A DNA stretch of 64,000 bases from Solirubrobacter phytolaccae (lineage in GTDB: Bacteria; Actinomycetota; Thermoleophilia; Solirubrobacterales; Solirubrobacteraceae), in NCBI RefSeq assembly GCF_027587195.1, contig NZ_JAPDDP010000001.1, positions 62,001-126,000 of the forward strand, read 5' to 3'. Numbering within the stretch: the stretch's first letter is position 1; every line of letters starts with the position of its first letter. Shown here in pieces: positions 1 through 8,363 of this stretch. Both the position numbers and the translations under genes were made by a program. The notes beneath the pieces are model-generated. The model saw nothing but the letters and a program-made list of their open reading frames with translations, made no database searches and was not told the origin of the DNA.

Positions 1-1
1 C

Positions 2-667
2 CTGATCGACGACGAGAGCGGCGGGCTCGTGCTGGTCGACGCCGGGTACGAGCACGACGGCCACCGGATCCTCGAGTACCTGTGGAAGCTCGGGCGCACG
101 CCCGCGGACATCACGGACCTCGCGCTCACGCACGCGCACCGGTCGCATCTCGGTGCGGTGGCGGCGCTCAAGCGGCTGAACCCGAAGCTGACGATCCACG
201 TGCACCAGTGGGAGGCGGACATCGTCGCCGGGGCCCGGATGGCGCAGCCGATGCCGTTCCGCCCGCTGCGGCCGCTGACGATCTACCCGATGCGGATCGG
301 CGCGCTGATCAACTACGACGCGCACCGCGGCTGCCCGCCGGACGCGCTGCTGCAGGACGTGGACGGGCAGCGGATCGGGCCGCTCGAGGTGATCCAGACG
401 CAGGGCCACACGCCCGGCAGCGTCTCGTTCCTCTGGCGCGAGCGGGGCGTGCTCGCGGTCGGTGACGCGGTCGCGACCTGGCCGAAGCTGGACGCCGGCT
501 GGCCCGGGTTCAACCTCGACGAGGCGCGCTACCAGCGGTCGCTGCAGAAGATCGTGTCGCTCGAGCCCGAGATCGTGCTCACCGGCCACGGGCAGCCCGT
601 CACCGAGAACACGACGCAGAAGCTCGAGTCGCTGCTCAAGGGGCCGTACTGGCCGGCCAGGTCTTGA
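2..667 (+). CDS. Metallo-beta-lactamase-fold hydrolase, 5' end cut by window
   Basis: The reading frame is open to the left edge, so the true start lies outside; the GTG at 29 is internal to a normal MBL-fold opening (LIDDESGGLVLVDAGY). Family features seen are the first metal motif THAHRSHLG, the GHTPGS loop, VGDA and the late TGHG histidine, in the usual order. This fold hydrolyses esters, lactones, thioesters or beta-lactams at a metal site in the cytoplasm; the substrate cannot be told from sequence. The metal motif reads HAHRSH instead of HxHxDH, so the aspartate that binds the second zinc is a serine. The 3' end overlaps the convergent peroxidase gene by 32 bases. Confidence 0.85.
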   Translation: MIDDESGGLVLVDAGYEHDGHRILEYLWKLGRTPADITDLALTHAHRSHLGAVAALKRLNPKLTIHVHQWEADIVAGARMAQPMPFRPLRPLTIYPMRIGALINYDAHRGCPPDALLQDVDGQRIGPLEVIQTQGHTPGSVSFLWRERGVLAVGDAVATWPKLDAGWPGFNLDEARYQRSLQKIVSLEPEIVLTGHGQPVTENTTQKLESLLKGPYWPARS

Positions 668-2339
668 ACGCGTTCTCGGCGGGCTTGAGCTGCGGGTAGT
701 GGCGGCGGAGCACGTCGCCCATACTCGTCTCCTCGATCCAGCGCAGCCCGACCGGCGTGTAGGTCTCGGGCGTGTAGCCGTCGGTGAAGAACCGGTCGCT
801 CTGCAGTCGCCGTGAGGCCATCAGCAGGAAGATCCGGAACGCCGTCTCGCTGAACGCGAAGCCGCGCGGCTTGGGCTCGGCGTAGAGGCCGACGACGGCA
901 TCGACGGCGTCCAAATCACCCCCATAGACCTCGCGGATCGCCGCCGCCGTCTTCACGTTCCCGCCCGCGAGCTCCTCGAACGTCTTCGGAACCGGCATCC
1001 GCAGCAGCTGCCGGAACGCGGTGTAGCGGGGCACGCCGGTCTCCCGCGCGCGGAGGATGTCGGCGGCCGCCAGGTCGACCGGCGGCAGGTCGCCGATCCG
1101 CTCCCACCGGCGCATCGTCTCGGGGTAGTTGAACAGCTCGATCTGGCCGGGCGGCTGGGTGCCGAGCGCGTGCAGGGCGCTCGCGACGCCGCCGACCTCG
1201 TTGATCCGGTCGCGCGGCTGGCTGATCCGGCCGGGCTGGATCGCCAACGCCCGCAGGTCGAACGAGAGCGACCCGAACGCGTAGTCGTCGGGCATCAACG
1301 GATGCAGCCGGTAGACGGTCACGAACTCCTCCGTGAGCGTGTACGGCACGCCGTGATGGTTCGTGCGCGAGCCGGGGATGCCGGACAGGACCTCGTTGGC
1401 CCCGATCCGGCCGTGGCGACGGCGGACGTTCTCGCCCAGCAGCCCCCACCACGTCGCCTTGATCGCGCGCTCGGTCGTGGGGTGGCCGATGATCGCGGGC
1501 GTCCACTCGACGGTGTGGATCTTCGCCATCAGCGCGCTGTTGATCAGCCGCGCCTTCGCGTACAGCCGGTCCGCGCGCCAGTGCGGGTAGACCTCGCGCA
1601 GCCGCCGCACGATCGCGTTGTGCTCGCGCGCGAACAGCACCTGCAGCACGGCCAGGCCGACCCACAGGCTGGCTTCGGGCGCGTTGAAGGTCTTGGCCTC
1701 CTCCTCCATCTGGATCAGCAGCGCGTCGTCGACGAGGATCTCGCCGTCGCCCGTCTCGATGTCGCTGATGTACGGCTCGCGCGACCCGTACAGCTGCGAC
1801 GCGTCCCACCAGTGCGTCTCGCGGGAGAGGAAGCTCGCTGGATCGCTGCCCGGCATCGGGATCGCCTTCGCGAGCGGCATGTCCTCCTCGAGCATCCAGT
1901 CGCCGATCGACGGCTCCTTCGCGTGGCTGAGCCAGTCGTGGACCTCGAACTGCAGCCACGCGGCGGCAAGCACGTTGAGATGGCTCGCGGGGAGGAAGTC
2001 GCGCCGGACCATCAGCGCGTCGCTGATCTCGCGCGGGTGCGGCGCGCCGAGCGGATCGGGGTCCGGGAGCGACGGGCCGTTGCGGCCGAACGGCGCGGTG
2101 ATGCTGCCCATCCCGGGCGTCTCGAGGTCGTTGAACGTGCCGTCGGTCAGCCGTTCCTCCCGCGCGACCGGCGGCATCGCGTCGGTCACGGCCGGCACGC
2201 CGGTGTCGTAGAGGTTGCGTTCCCGCAGGCGCTCGCGCAGGCCGACGAGCGTCGCGAGCCCCAGGTAGTACGGGAGCCGCTGCCACCCGAATCTCCGTTG
2301 CAGCCGTTCGGCGAGCGGCATCAGTGCCTTGGCGAGCAT
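636..2339 (-). CDS. Animal-type heme peroxidase, alpha-dioxygenase/COX-like
   Basis: A 567-residue protein of the animal heme peroxidase superfamily. Seen: distal histidine in FEVHDWLSH (His134), the THWWDASQLYGS segment, and the proximal block VYRLHPLMPDDY with His346 and a Tyr343 placed like the radical tyrosine of cyclooxygenase and plant alpha-dioxygenase. Family knowledge suggests oxygenation of fatty acids or peroxidase activity; the actual substrate is unknown. The start at 2339 (MLAKALMP) was chosen because the frame continues far upstream only as antisense of the kinase gene. The N-terminus has a basic amphipathic stretch but no clear signal peptide. Only 21 bases separate this start from the divergent kinase start, so promoter elements must overlap coding sequence or the mRNAs are leaderless. 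Confidence 0.9.
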   Translation of the reverse strand: MLAKALMPLAERLQRRFGWQRLPYYLGLATLVGLRERLRERNLYDTGVPAVTDAMPPVAREERLTDGTFNDLETPGMGSITAPFGRNGPSLPDPDPLGAPHPREISDALMVRRDFLPASHLNVLAAAWLQFEVHDWLSHAKEPSIGDWMLEEDMPLAKAIPMPGSDPASFLSRETHWWDASQLYGSREPYISDIETGDGEILVDDALLIQMEEEAKTFNAPEASLWVGLAVLQVLFAREHNAIVRRLREVYPHWRADRLYAKARLINSALMAKIHTVEWTPAIIGHPTTERAIKATWWGLLGENVRRRHGRIGANEVLSGIPGSRTNHHGVPYTLTEEFVTVYRLHPLMPDDYAFGSLSFDLRALAIQPGRISQPRDRINEVGGVASALHALGTQPPGQIELFNYPETMRRWERIGDLPPVDLAAADILRARETGVPRYTAFRQLLRMPVPKTFEELAGGNVKTAAAIREVYGGDLDAVDAVVGLYAEPKPRGFAFSETAFRIFLLMASRRLQSDRFFTDGYTPETYTPVGLRWIEETSMGDVLRRHYPQLKPAENAFKTWPASTAP

Positions 2340-2360
2340 GGATGCAATCCTTCCACGTGA

Positions 2361-5300
2361 ATGCCTGAGCTTGCCGTCGGCGCCACCTTCGCCGATCACA
2401 TCATCCGCGGGGTCGCCGGGCGTGGAGGCATGGGCGTCGTCTACCGCGCGGTGCATCTCGCGCTCAAGCGCGAGGTCGCGCTGAAGGTGATCGGCGGTGA
2501 GCTGTCGGGCTCGCCCGAGTTCCGCGTCCGCTTCCAGCGCGAGTGCGAGACGGCGGCCTCGATCCAGCACCCGCGCGTGGTGCCGATCTACCACGCGGGC
2601 GAGGAGGACGGGCTGCTGTACGTGACCATGCGCTTCGTCGAGGGCACCGACCTCTCGCGCGCGCTGATGGCCCGCGGCCGGCTGCCGATCGACGACGCGA
2701 TGCGCGTGGTCAAGCATGTCGCCGACGGGTTGCAGGCCGCGCACGCCGCCGGGCTCGTGCACCGGGACGTCAAGCCCGCGAACATCCTGCTGGACACGGA
2801 CGGCTCCGCGCTGCTGGGCGACTTCGGGCTCACCAAGCACGTCAGCGACGAGCCGCTCACGCGCGAGGGCGTGTTCGTCGGCACGCTCGACTACGCCGCG
2901 CCGGAGCAGTTCGACGCGGGCACGGTCGACGCGCGCACCGACGTCTACGCGCTCGGCTGCGTGCTCTACCAGGCGCTCAGTGGCCGCGTCCCGTACCCGG
3001 CGGAATCCGACGCCGCGAAGATGTACGCGCACCTGCAGGCCCCGCCGCCGCGGCTGGACGTGCTCACCGACGACGTCGGGCCGGTGCTGTCGGAGATCGT
3101 CTCGCGCGCGATGGCCAAGCACCCGGCGGAGCGCTTCCAGAGCGCGGGGGAGCTGGCGTCGGCGCTGCGCACGTTGTCGGCGCGGCCGACGCTCCCGGGG
3201 GACGTCACGCTCGTCAGCGAGGACGTCAACGGCGGCGACCACGTGACCGCGATCCCGCTCCCGCCCGCGCTCACGAGCGAGGTCGGCGGCGGCAGCTTCA
3301 TCGGCCGCGTGGAGCCGATGGCGCGGCTGCGGGCGCGCTACGCCGGGGCGTCCGAGGGCACGCGCCAGTTCGTGCTCCTCTCGGGCGAGCCGGGGATCGG
3401 CAAGACGCGGCTGGCGTCGGAGATCGCGCGCGAGGCGCACGCGGGCGGCGCGACCGTGCTGTTCGGCCGCTCGGACGCGGAGTCGCTCGTCCCGTACCAG
3501 CCGTTCATCACGGCGATCCAGCACCGGGTCGCGCACCGCCAGACGCTGTACTTCCCGCCCGAGCTGATGCCGGCGCTGGCCGAGCTCGGGCGCTTCATCC
3601 CGGCCCTGCGCCGCCACACACCGGCGAGCGCGCCGGTCTCCGGCGAGCCCGAGGTCGACCGCTACCGCCTGTTCGCGGCGGTCACGCGGCTGCTGGCGTT
3701 CGTCGCGCGCGAGCACCCGGTGGTCCTGATCCTCGACGACATCCAGTGGGCCGACGCGTCGACCGCGCTGCTGCTCGCGCACATGCTCCAGGACCCGGAC
3801 CCGGTGAAGCTGCTCGTGGTGGCGACGATGCGCGACTCCGAGACGGTCGCCGACGAGCTGCTGGACCTGCTCGCGCGGCTGCGGCGGACGCCGTCGATGG
3901 AGCAGATCGCGCTGGCCGGGCTCGACGAGGCCGAGACGTTCGCGCTCGTGCTCGCCCGTGAGGGCGGCGCCGTCAGCGACGACGCGATCGCGCGCCTGCA
4001 CGCCGACACCGACGGCAACCCGTTCTTCATCGAGGAGCTGCTGCGCGGCGGCGAGGACCTCGGCGTGCCCGAGGGCGTGAAGACGATGATCGCTCGGCGC
4101 CTCGCGCGGCTTGACGAGCTCACCGCGCGCGTGGTCACCGTCGCGTCCGTGGTCGGCCGCGAGTTCCGGCTCGAAGTGCTCGAGGCGTTGATCGACGAGC
4201 CGGTGGAGCGGCTCATCAGCGCGCTGGAGGCGGCGATCGGCGCGGGCCTGATCCGCGAGGTCGAGGACGACGTGGACCGCTTCGTGTTCGCCCACGCGCT
4301 CATCCGCGAAGCGCTCTACGAGGAGCAGAGCGCCTCGCGCCGGGTGCGCGCGCACTACGCGATCGCGCAGGCGCTCGAGCTGCTCGCGCCGCGCTTCCCG
4401 GCGCCGCCCGCCGAGCTCGCCCATCACTACCTGGAGAGCCGCCACCTGGACCGCGAAGGGCGCGCGATCGACTACGCGGTCGCGGCGGCCGAGCAGGCGG
4501 CGGCGATGCTCTCGTGGGAGCAGGCCGCGGGCCACTACCGGCGCGCGCTGGAGGGCGACCTGCCGGCCGACCGCCGCTGCGAGCTGCTGCTCGCGCTCGG
4601 CAGCGCGGAGGAGCGCTCCGGGCACCCGTCGGCGCGGGACACGTTCGCGCGGGCCGCGATGCTCGCCCGGCGCTCGGTCGGGCCGGAGGCGCTCGCGCGC
4701 GCCGCGCTCGGCTTCGCGGGGCGGCACGCCGAGGCGGGGATCGTCGACCGCGACGGGATCGCGCTGCTCGAGGAGGCGCTGGAAGCGCTGGGGGAGGGCG
4801 ACTCGCCGCTGGGCGTCCGCGTGCGGGCGCGGCTGGCGGACTCGCTGCACTTCGCCGACGCGCCGGAGCGGACGTTCGCCCTCAGCCTCGCCGCGCTGGA
4901 GATGGCGCGCCGGATCGAGGACCCCGAGGCGCAGGTCGCCGCGCTCCAGAGCCGCCACGCGGCGCTCCTGCACGTGCAGTATCTGGACGAGCGGCTGCGG
5001 CTGGACGAGGAGATCCTCGCGCTGGCCGAGCGGATCGGCGTGCGCGAGCTGGAGGCGCTCGGTCGCCACTGGCGGATCTACGACCTGCTCGAGGCGGGTT
5101 CGACCGCCGCGGCGCTGGCCGAGCACGAAGCGCTCACGAAGCTCGCCGTCGCGCTGCGTCAGCCGCTCTACCGCCACTTCGCGGGCGGCTGGGAGGTCGT
5201 GTGGGCGCAGATGAGCGGGCGCGTGACCGAGGCCGAGCGGCTCGCGCGCGAGGCGCACGAGCTGGGCCAGCGCGCCCAGGCCCGCGACGCGGACACGATC

Positions 5301-5951
5301 TACGCCGCGCAGCTGCTCACGCTGCGCCGGCGTGAGGACCGGCTGGCCGAGTACGTCTCGACGGTGGAGACGTACGTCGAGCGCCATCCCGCGCTGGTGG
5401 CGTGGCGCGCGGTGCTGCCGCTCGCGCACCTGCTCAACGGCGAGCGCGACGAGGCCGTCGCCGTGTTCGAGGAGCTGGCCGAGGACGGCTTCGCGGCGGT
5501 TCCGCGCGACATGTTCTGGTTCACAGCGACGTGCGTGCTGGGGGAGGCGTGCTCGCACATCGGCGACGTCGAGCGGGCGAAGGAGCTGCACGCGCTCCTC
5601 CTCCCGTATCGCGACCGGATGGTGCAGGTCACGCAGGCCGCGTGCTTCGGCAGCGCCGAGCGCTTCCTCGGCCTGCTGGCCGCGACGTTCGGCGACGTCG
5701 ATGCGGCGTCGGAGCACTTCGAGGCGTGCCTGGCGCTCAACGCGGACCGCGGCGTGCTGCCGCTGATCCCGTTCATCCGCGTCGAGTACGCGCAACGGCT
5801 GCTCGCCCGCGGGACCCCGGAGGACGGCGTCCGCGCGCGGGAGCTCGTGACCACGGCGTACCGCGAGGCGGAGGCCGCGGGCATCGAGATGCTGCTCGCA
5901 CGCCTGAAGCCACTTCTCGATGCCTTAGAGTCACCGACATCGACCCGCTGA
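2361..5951 (+). CDS. Ser/Thr protein kinase fused to AAA/STAND ATPase and helical repeats
   Basis: A 1196-residue multidomain signalling protein. Residues ~10-275 are a Hanks-type kinase: glycine loop GRGGMG (20-25), Lys42, catalytic HRDVKPANILL (His134, Asp136), DFG at 154, and the APEQ segment. Residues ~310-600 are an AAA-16-type ATPase with Walker A GEPGIGKT (Lys348) and Walker B ILDDIQWAD (Asp459/460). The remaining ~600 residues are alpha-helical and TPR-like, as in MalT-type signalling ATPases, but no LuxR DNA-binding domain follows. It probably phosphorylates proteins in response to a signal sensed by the repeats. No membrane segment is seen. The ATG at 2361 has no Shine-Dalgarno site. 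Its TGA overlaps the candidate CTG start of the next kinase. Confidence 0.93.
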   Translation: MPELAVGATFADHIIRGVAGRGGMGVVYRAVHLALKREVALKVIGGELSGSPEFRVRFQRECETAASIQHPRVVPIYHAGEEDGLLYVTMRFVEGTDLSRALMARGRLPIDDAMRVVKHVADGLQAAHAAGLVHRDVKPANILLDTDGSALLGDFGLTKHVSDEPLTREGVFVGTLDYAAPEQFDAGTVDARTDVYALGCVLYQALSGRVPYPAESDAAKMYAHLQAPPPRLDVLTDDVGPVLSEIVSRAMAKHPAERFQSAGELASALRTLSARPTLPGDVTLVSEDVNGGDHVTAIPLPPALTSEVGGGSFIGRVEPMARLRARYAGASEGTRQFVLLSGEPGIGKTRLASEIAREAHAGGATVLFGRSDAESLVPYQPFITAIQHRVAHRQTLYFPPELMPALAELGRFIPALRRHTPASAPVSGEPEVDRYRLFAAVTRLLAFVAREHPVVLILDDIQWADASTALLLAHMLQDPDPVKLLVVATMRDSETVADELLDLLARLRRTPSMEQIALAGLDEAETFALVLAREGGAVSDDAIARLHADTDGNPFFIEELLRGGEDLGVPEGVKTMIARRLARLDELTARVVTVASVVGREFRLEVLEALIDEPVERLISALEAAIGAGLIREVEDDVDRFVFAHALIREALYEEQSASRRVRAHYAIAQALELLAPRFPAPPAELAHHYLESRHLDREGRAIDYAVAAAEQAAAMLSWEQAAGHYRRALEGDLPADRRCELLLALGSAEERSGHPSARDTFARAAMLARRSVGPEALARAALGFAGRHAEAGIVDRDGIALLEEALEALGEGDSPLGVRVRARLADSLHFADAPERTFALSLAALEMARRIEDPEAQVAALQSRHAALLHVQYLDERLRLDEEILALAERIGVRELEALGRHWRIYDLLEAGSTAAALAEHEALTKLAVALRQPLYRHFAGGWEVVWAQMSGRVTEAERLAREAHELGQRAQARDADTIYAAQLLTLRRREDRLAEYVSTVETYVERHPALVAWRAVLPLAHLLNGERDEAVAVFEELAEDGFAAVPRDMFWFTATCVLGEACSHIGDVERAKELHALLLPYRDRMVQVTQAACFGSAERFLGLLAATFGDVDAASEHFEACLALNADRGVLPLIPFIRVEYAQRLLARGTPEDGVRARELVTTAYREAEAAGIEMLLARLKPLLDALESPTSTR

Positions 5952-6760
5952 TCGAGCACGCGCCGGGCACCCGCATCGGGCCGTACGAGGTCCGCGGCAC
6001 GATCGCCCACGGCGGCATGGGCACCGTCTACCTCGCGCTCGGCCCGCACGCCGAGGTGGTCGCGCTCAAGCTGCTCAAGGCCGATCTCGCGCGCGACGAG
6101 CTCACCCGCAAGCGCTTCGAGCGCGAGGCGCGGATGGCGCAGCGGATCGATCACCCGAACGTCGTGCCCGTGCTCGACGTCGGCGTGCACGAGGGCTCGC
6201 CCTACCTCGCGCAGGCGTTCGTGCGCGGCGGCTCCCTTCAGGATCGCCTCGACGCGACCGGGCCGCTCACGCCCACCGAGGCCGCTCGGCTGACGACCGA
6301 GGCCGGCGGCGCGCTGCACGCCATCCACGCCGTCGGGCTCGTCCACCGCGACGTCAAGCCCGGGAACATCCTGCTCGACGAAGCCGACGTCGCCCACGTG
6401 ATCGACTTCGGGCTCGCGAAGGACTCGCAGGCGAGCGCGCTGACGCGGCCGGGCCAGGCGGTCGGGTCGCTCGACTACATGGCGCCGGAGCAGATCCGCG
6501 CCGAGGAGGTCGGGCCGCAGACCGACGTCTACGGGCTCGCGTGCGTGATCTACACGGCGCTCAGCGGCGCGGCGCCGTTCGCGGCGAAGACCGGCATGGG
6601 CGTCCTGTGGGCGCACATCCAGGAGGACCCGCCGCCGCTGCCGGCGTCCGTGCCGGCGCCGATGGCGTGGGCGGTGCTCTCCGGCCTGGCGAAGGACCCG
6701 GCGGACCGGCCGCCGACGACCGTCGAGTACGCGGCGACGGTCGCGGCCTCGCTCAGCTGA
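5948..6760 (+). CDS. Soluble Ser/Thr protein kinase, probable CTG start
   Basis: A compact kinase of about 270 residues with RIGPYEVRGTIAHGGMGTVY as the glycine loop, catalytic HRDVKPGNILL (His133, Asp135 from the proposed start), DFGLAK at ~153 and APEQ. There is no transmembrane or PASTA region, so it is a cytoplasmic kinase domain alone. No ATG, GTG or TTG lies in frame between the end of the upstream gene and the glycine loop. The best start is CTG at 5948, which forms CTGA with the upstream stop, mimicking the ATGA/GTGA overlaps found elsewhere here; a frameshift fusion with the first kinase is the alternative. Translational coupling suggests the two kinases work together. The 3' end overlaps the convergent TetR gene by 8 bases. 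Confidence 0.88.
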   Translation: MIEHAPGTRIGPYEVRGTIAHGGMGTVYLALGPHAEVVALKLLKADLARDELTRKRFEREARMAQRIDHPNVVPVLDVGVHEGSPYLAQAFVRGGSLQDRLDATGPLTPTEAARLTTEAGGALHAIHAVGLVHRDVKPGNILLDEADVAHVIDFGLAKDSQASALTRPGQAVGSLDYMAPEQIRAEEVGPQTDVYGLACVIYTALSGAAPFAAKTGMGVLWAHIQEDPPPLPASVPAPMAWAVLSGLAKDPADRPPTTVEYAATVAASLS

Positions 6761-7424
6761 GCCGGTCCAGCCACTCGCCGAGCAGGGCGCGCTCGGCGTC
6801 GCTGAGCTCCGGCGCGTCCGGGAGGGCGGCGCGGAGCGCGTTGGCCGCGGCGGCCGGGCCAGGAGCTTCTGTGGCCGGCGCGTCGGTCGTGATCGCGGCG
6901 AGCGCGGCGTCGCGGGCGATCGCGGCCGCCGCCCGGTCGCGCTGATCGGCCGGCTGCTCGAGCAGGGCGAAGACGCTGCCGCAGCCCGTGGCGTGGATGA
7001 CGTGCACGGCGTGCGCCTCGCTCACCCGCAGTCGGCCGGCCGCGGCGATCGCACGGATGTGGCCGGCGAGTATCGAGCGCGCGTGCGTGGCGGCGGGTGA
7101 CGGCGTCGGGCGCGGCTCGCCGTACATCAGCGCGTACAGGTCGGGGTGCGTGAGCCCGAACTCGACGTGCAGGTCCATTCCGGCGCGGAGGTTCTCGACC
7201 GGGTCGCGGTTGGCGACCCAGAAGTCCTTGCCGCTCAGGTACGTCGCGAAGCCCCACTCGGCGACGGCGTCGAGCAGCCCGCGCTTGTCGCCGAACAGGC
7301 GATAGATCGTCGGCGCCTGCACGCCGGCGGCGGTGCCGACCGCGCGCGTCGTCACCGCTTCGCGCCCGCCGGCGGCGAGCAGCTCGGCGGCGGCGCTCAC
7401 GATCCGTTCTCGCGTGTCCTCCAC
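6753..7424 (-). CDS. TetR-family transcriptional repressor
   Basis: A 223-residue regulator. The N-terminal DNA-binding domain is typical (RERIVSAAAELLAAGG, then TTRAVGTAAGVQAPTIYRLF as the helix-turn-helix), followed by a helical ligand-binding domain. It is transcribed away from the NmrA-like gene at 7497 and the 72-base gap contains several TAGCG/CGCTA half-sites, so it most likely represses that gene and itself, released by an unknown small molecule. The C-terminus is rich in alanine and proline. Confidence 0.92.
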   Translation of the reverse strand: MEDTRERIVSAAAELLAAGGREAVTTRAVGTAAGVQAPTIYRLFGDKRGLLDAVAEWGFATYLSGKDFWVANRDPVENLRAGMDLHVEFGLTHPDLYALMYGEPRPTPSPAATHARSILAGHIRAIAAAGRLRVSEAHAVHVIHATGCGSVFALLEQPADQRDRAAAAIARDAALAAITTDAPATEAPGPAAAANALRAALPDAPELSDAERALLGEWLDRLS

Positions 7425-7433
7425 GAAGGTGAT

Positions 7434-7475
7434 GTTAGCGCCGCTACTATCAACGCTAACGATGTACTGGTAGCG
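7434..7475. promoter_or_regulatory. Candidate TetR operator cluster
   Basis: Four copies of a five-base half-site lie in the divergent gap: TAGCG at 7436-7440, CGCTA at 7442-7446 (together an 11-base inverted repeat), CGCTA at 7454-7458 and TAGCG at 7471-7475. GTTAGCG (7434-7440) and CGCTAAC (7454-7460) also form a longer inverted repeat. Placement between a TetR gene and its divergent neighbour makes autoregulation likely. Confidence 0.6.
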
Positions 7476-7496
7476 CCGATAACGAGGAGTGCCGCA

Positions 7497-8312
7497 ATGA
7501 TCGTCATCACCGGAGCGAACGGGAAGCTGGGCCGAGCCATCGTCGACCGCCTACCCGCCGAGGGACTGGCCGTGAGCGTCCGCGATCCGGCGGAGGCGCA
7601 GGACCTCGCGGCGCGCGGCGTCCGCGTGCGCCGCGGCGACTTCACCGAGCCCGACACGCTGCGCGACGCCTTCGAGGGCGCGACGCAGGTCCTGATCGTC
7701 TCCGCGGCGGCCACGGGGGAGGAGGCGCTGCGCCGGCACCGCGCCGCGATCACGGCCGCGGTCGAGGCCGGCGCGCGACGGATCCTCTACACGAGCCACA
7801 TGGGCGTGAGCGCGACCTCGCCGTTCCCCCCGATGCCCAGTCACGCCGCGTCGGAGGCGCTGCTGGCCGAGTCCGGCGTGCCGTTCACGTCGCTGCGCAA
7901 CGGCTTCTACGCGTCCAGCGGCGTGATGATGCTCGGCCACGCGCTCGCGACGGGGGAGCTGATCGCGCCCGAGGACGGCCCGGTGTCGTGGACGACGCAC
8001 GCCGACCTCGCTCAGGCCGCGGCGCACATCCTCACGGACGGCGGCTTCGAGGGCGCGACGCCGCCGCTCGCGGCCCGGGAGGCGCTCGACCTCGAAGGCC
8101 TTGCCGAGCGCCACGGCCAATCCATCAAGCGTGTCGTCGTCAGCGACGACGACTTTGCGGCGGGGATGCGGGAGCGCGGCGTGCCTGAGTGGCAGGTCGA
8201 GATGTCGCTCGGCTTCTTCCAGGCGGCCCGCGCAGGCGAGTTCGCCGCGGTCGACCCGACCCTGGAGCGCCTGCTGGGCCGCCCGCCGGTCTCACCCCCC
8301 GAAGCGGGGTAA
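7497..8312 (+). CDS. NmrA-like NAD(P)-binding reductase
   Basis: A 271-residue atypical short-chain dehydrogenase of the NmrA / quinone oxidoreductase 2 type. It opens with the dinucleotide-binding motif MIVITGANGKLGRAIVDRL and lacks the classical YxxxK catalytic pair, as in NAD(P)H:quinone reductases and redox-sensing NmrA proteins. The ATG at 7497 is preceded by GAGGAG (7484-7489) at good spacing, so longer upstream frames are rejected. It is divergent from a TetR gene that probably controls it, an arrangement typical of inducible detoxification of electrophiles or quinones. Substrate unknown. Confidence 0.88.
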   Translation: MIVITGANGKLGRAIVDRLPAEGLAVSVRDPAEAQDLAARGVRVRRGDFTEPDTLRDAFEGATQVLIVSAAATGEEALRRHRAAITAAVEAGARRILYTSHMGVSATSPFPPMPSHAASEALLAESGVPFTSLRNGFYASSGVMMLGHALATGELIAPEDGPVSWTTHADLAQAAAHILTDGGFEGATPPLAAREALDLEGLAERHGQSIKRVVVSDDDFAAGMRERGVPEWQVEMSLGFFQAARAGEFAAVDPTLERLLGRPPVSPPEAG

Positions 8313-8363
8313 TCCCCACCGCGGGCACCCGGCGCTCGGCTTCGCGATGCAAGACTCGCCCGC

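Noticed and set aside
2340-5795. Long minus-strand frame extending the peroxidase to 1719 residues
   Set aside because: It is the antisense of the kinase-AAA gene, Arg/Ala/His-rich with no domain, and has a natural start at 2339.
5402-5947. N-terminal extension of the second kinase back to 5402
   Set aside because: It is the out-of-frame shadow of the AAA-kinase C-terminus, Arg/Gly-rich, and kinase homology begins only after 5948.
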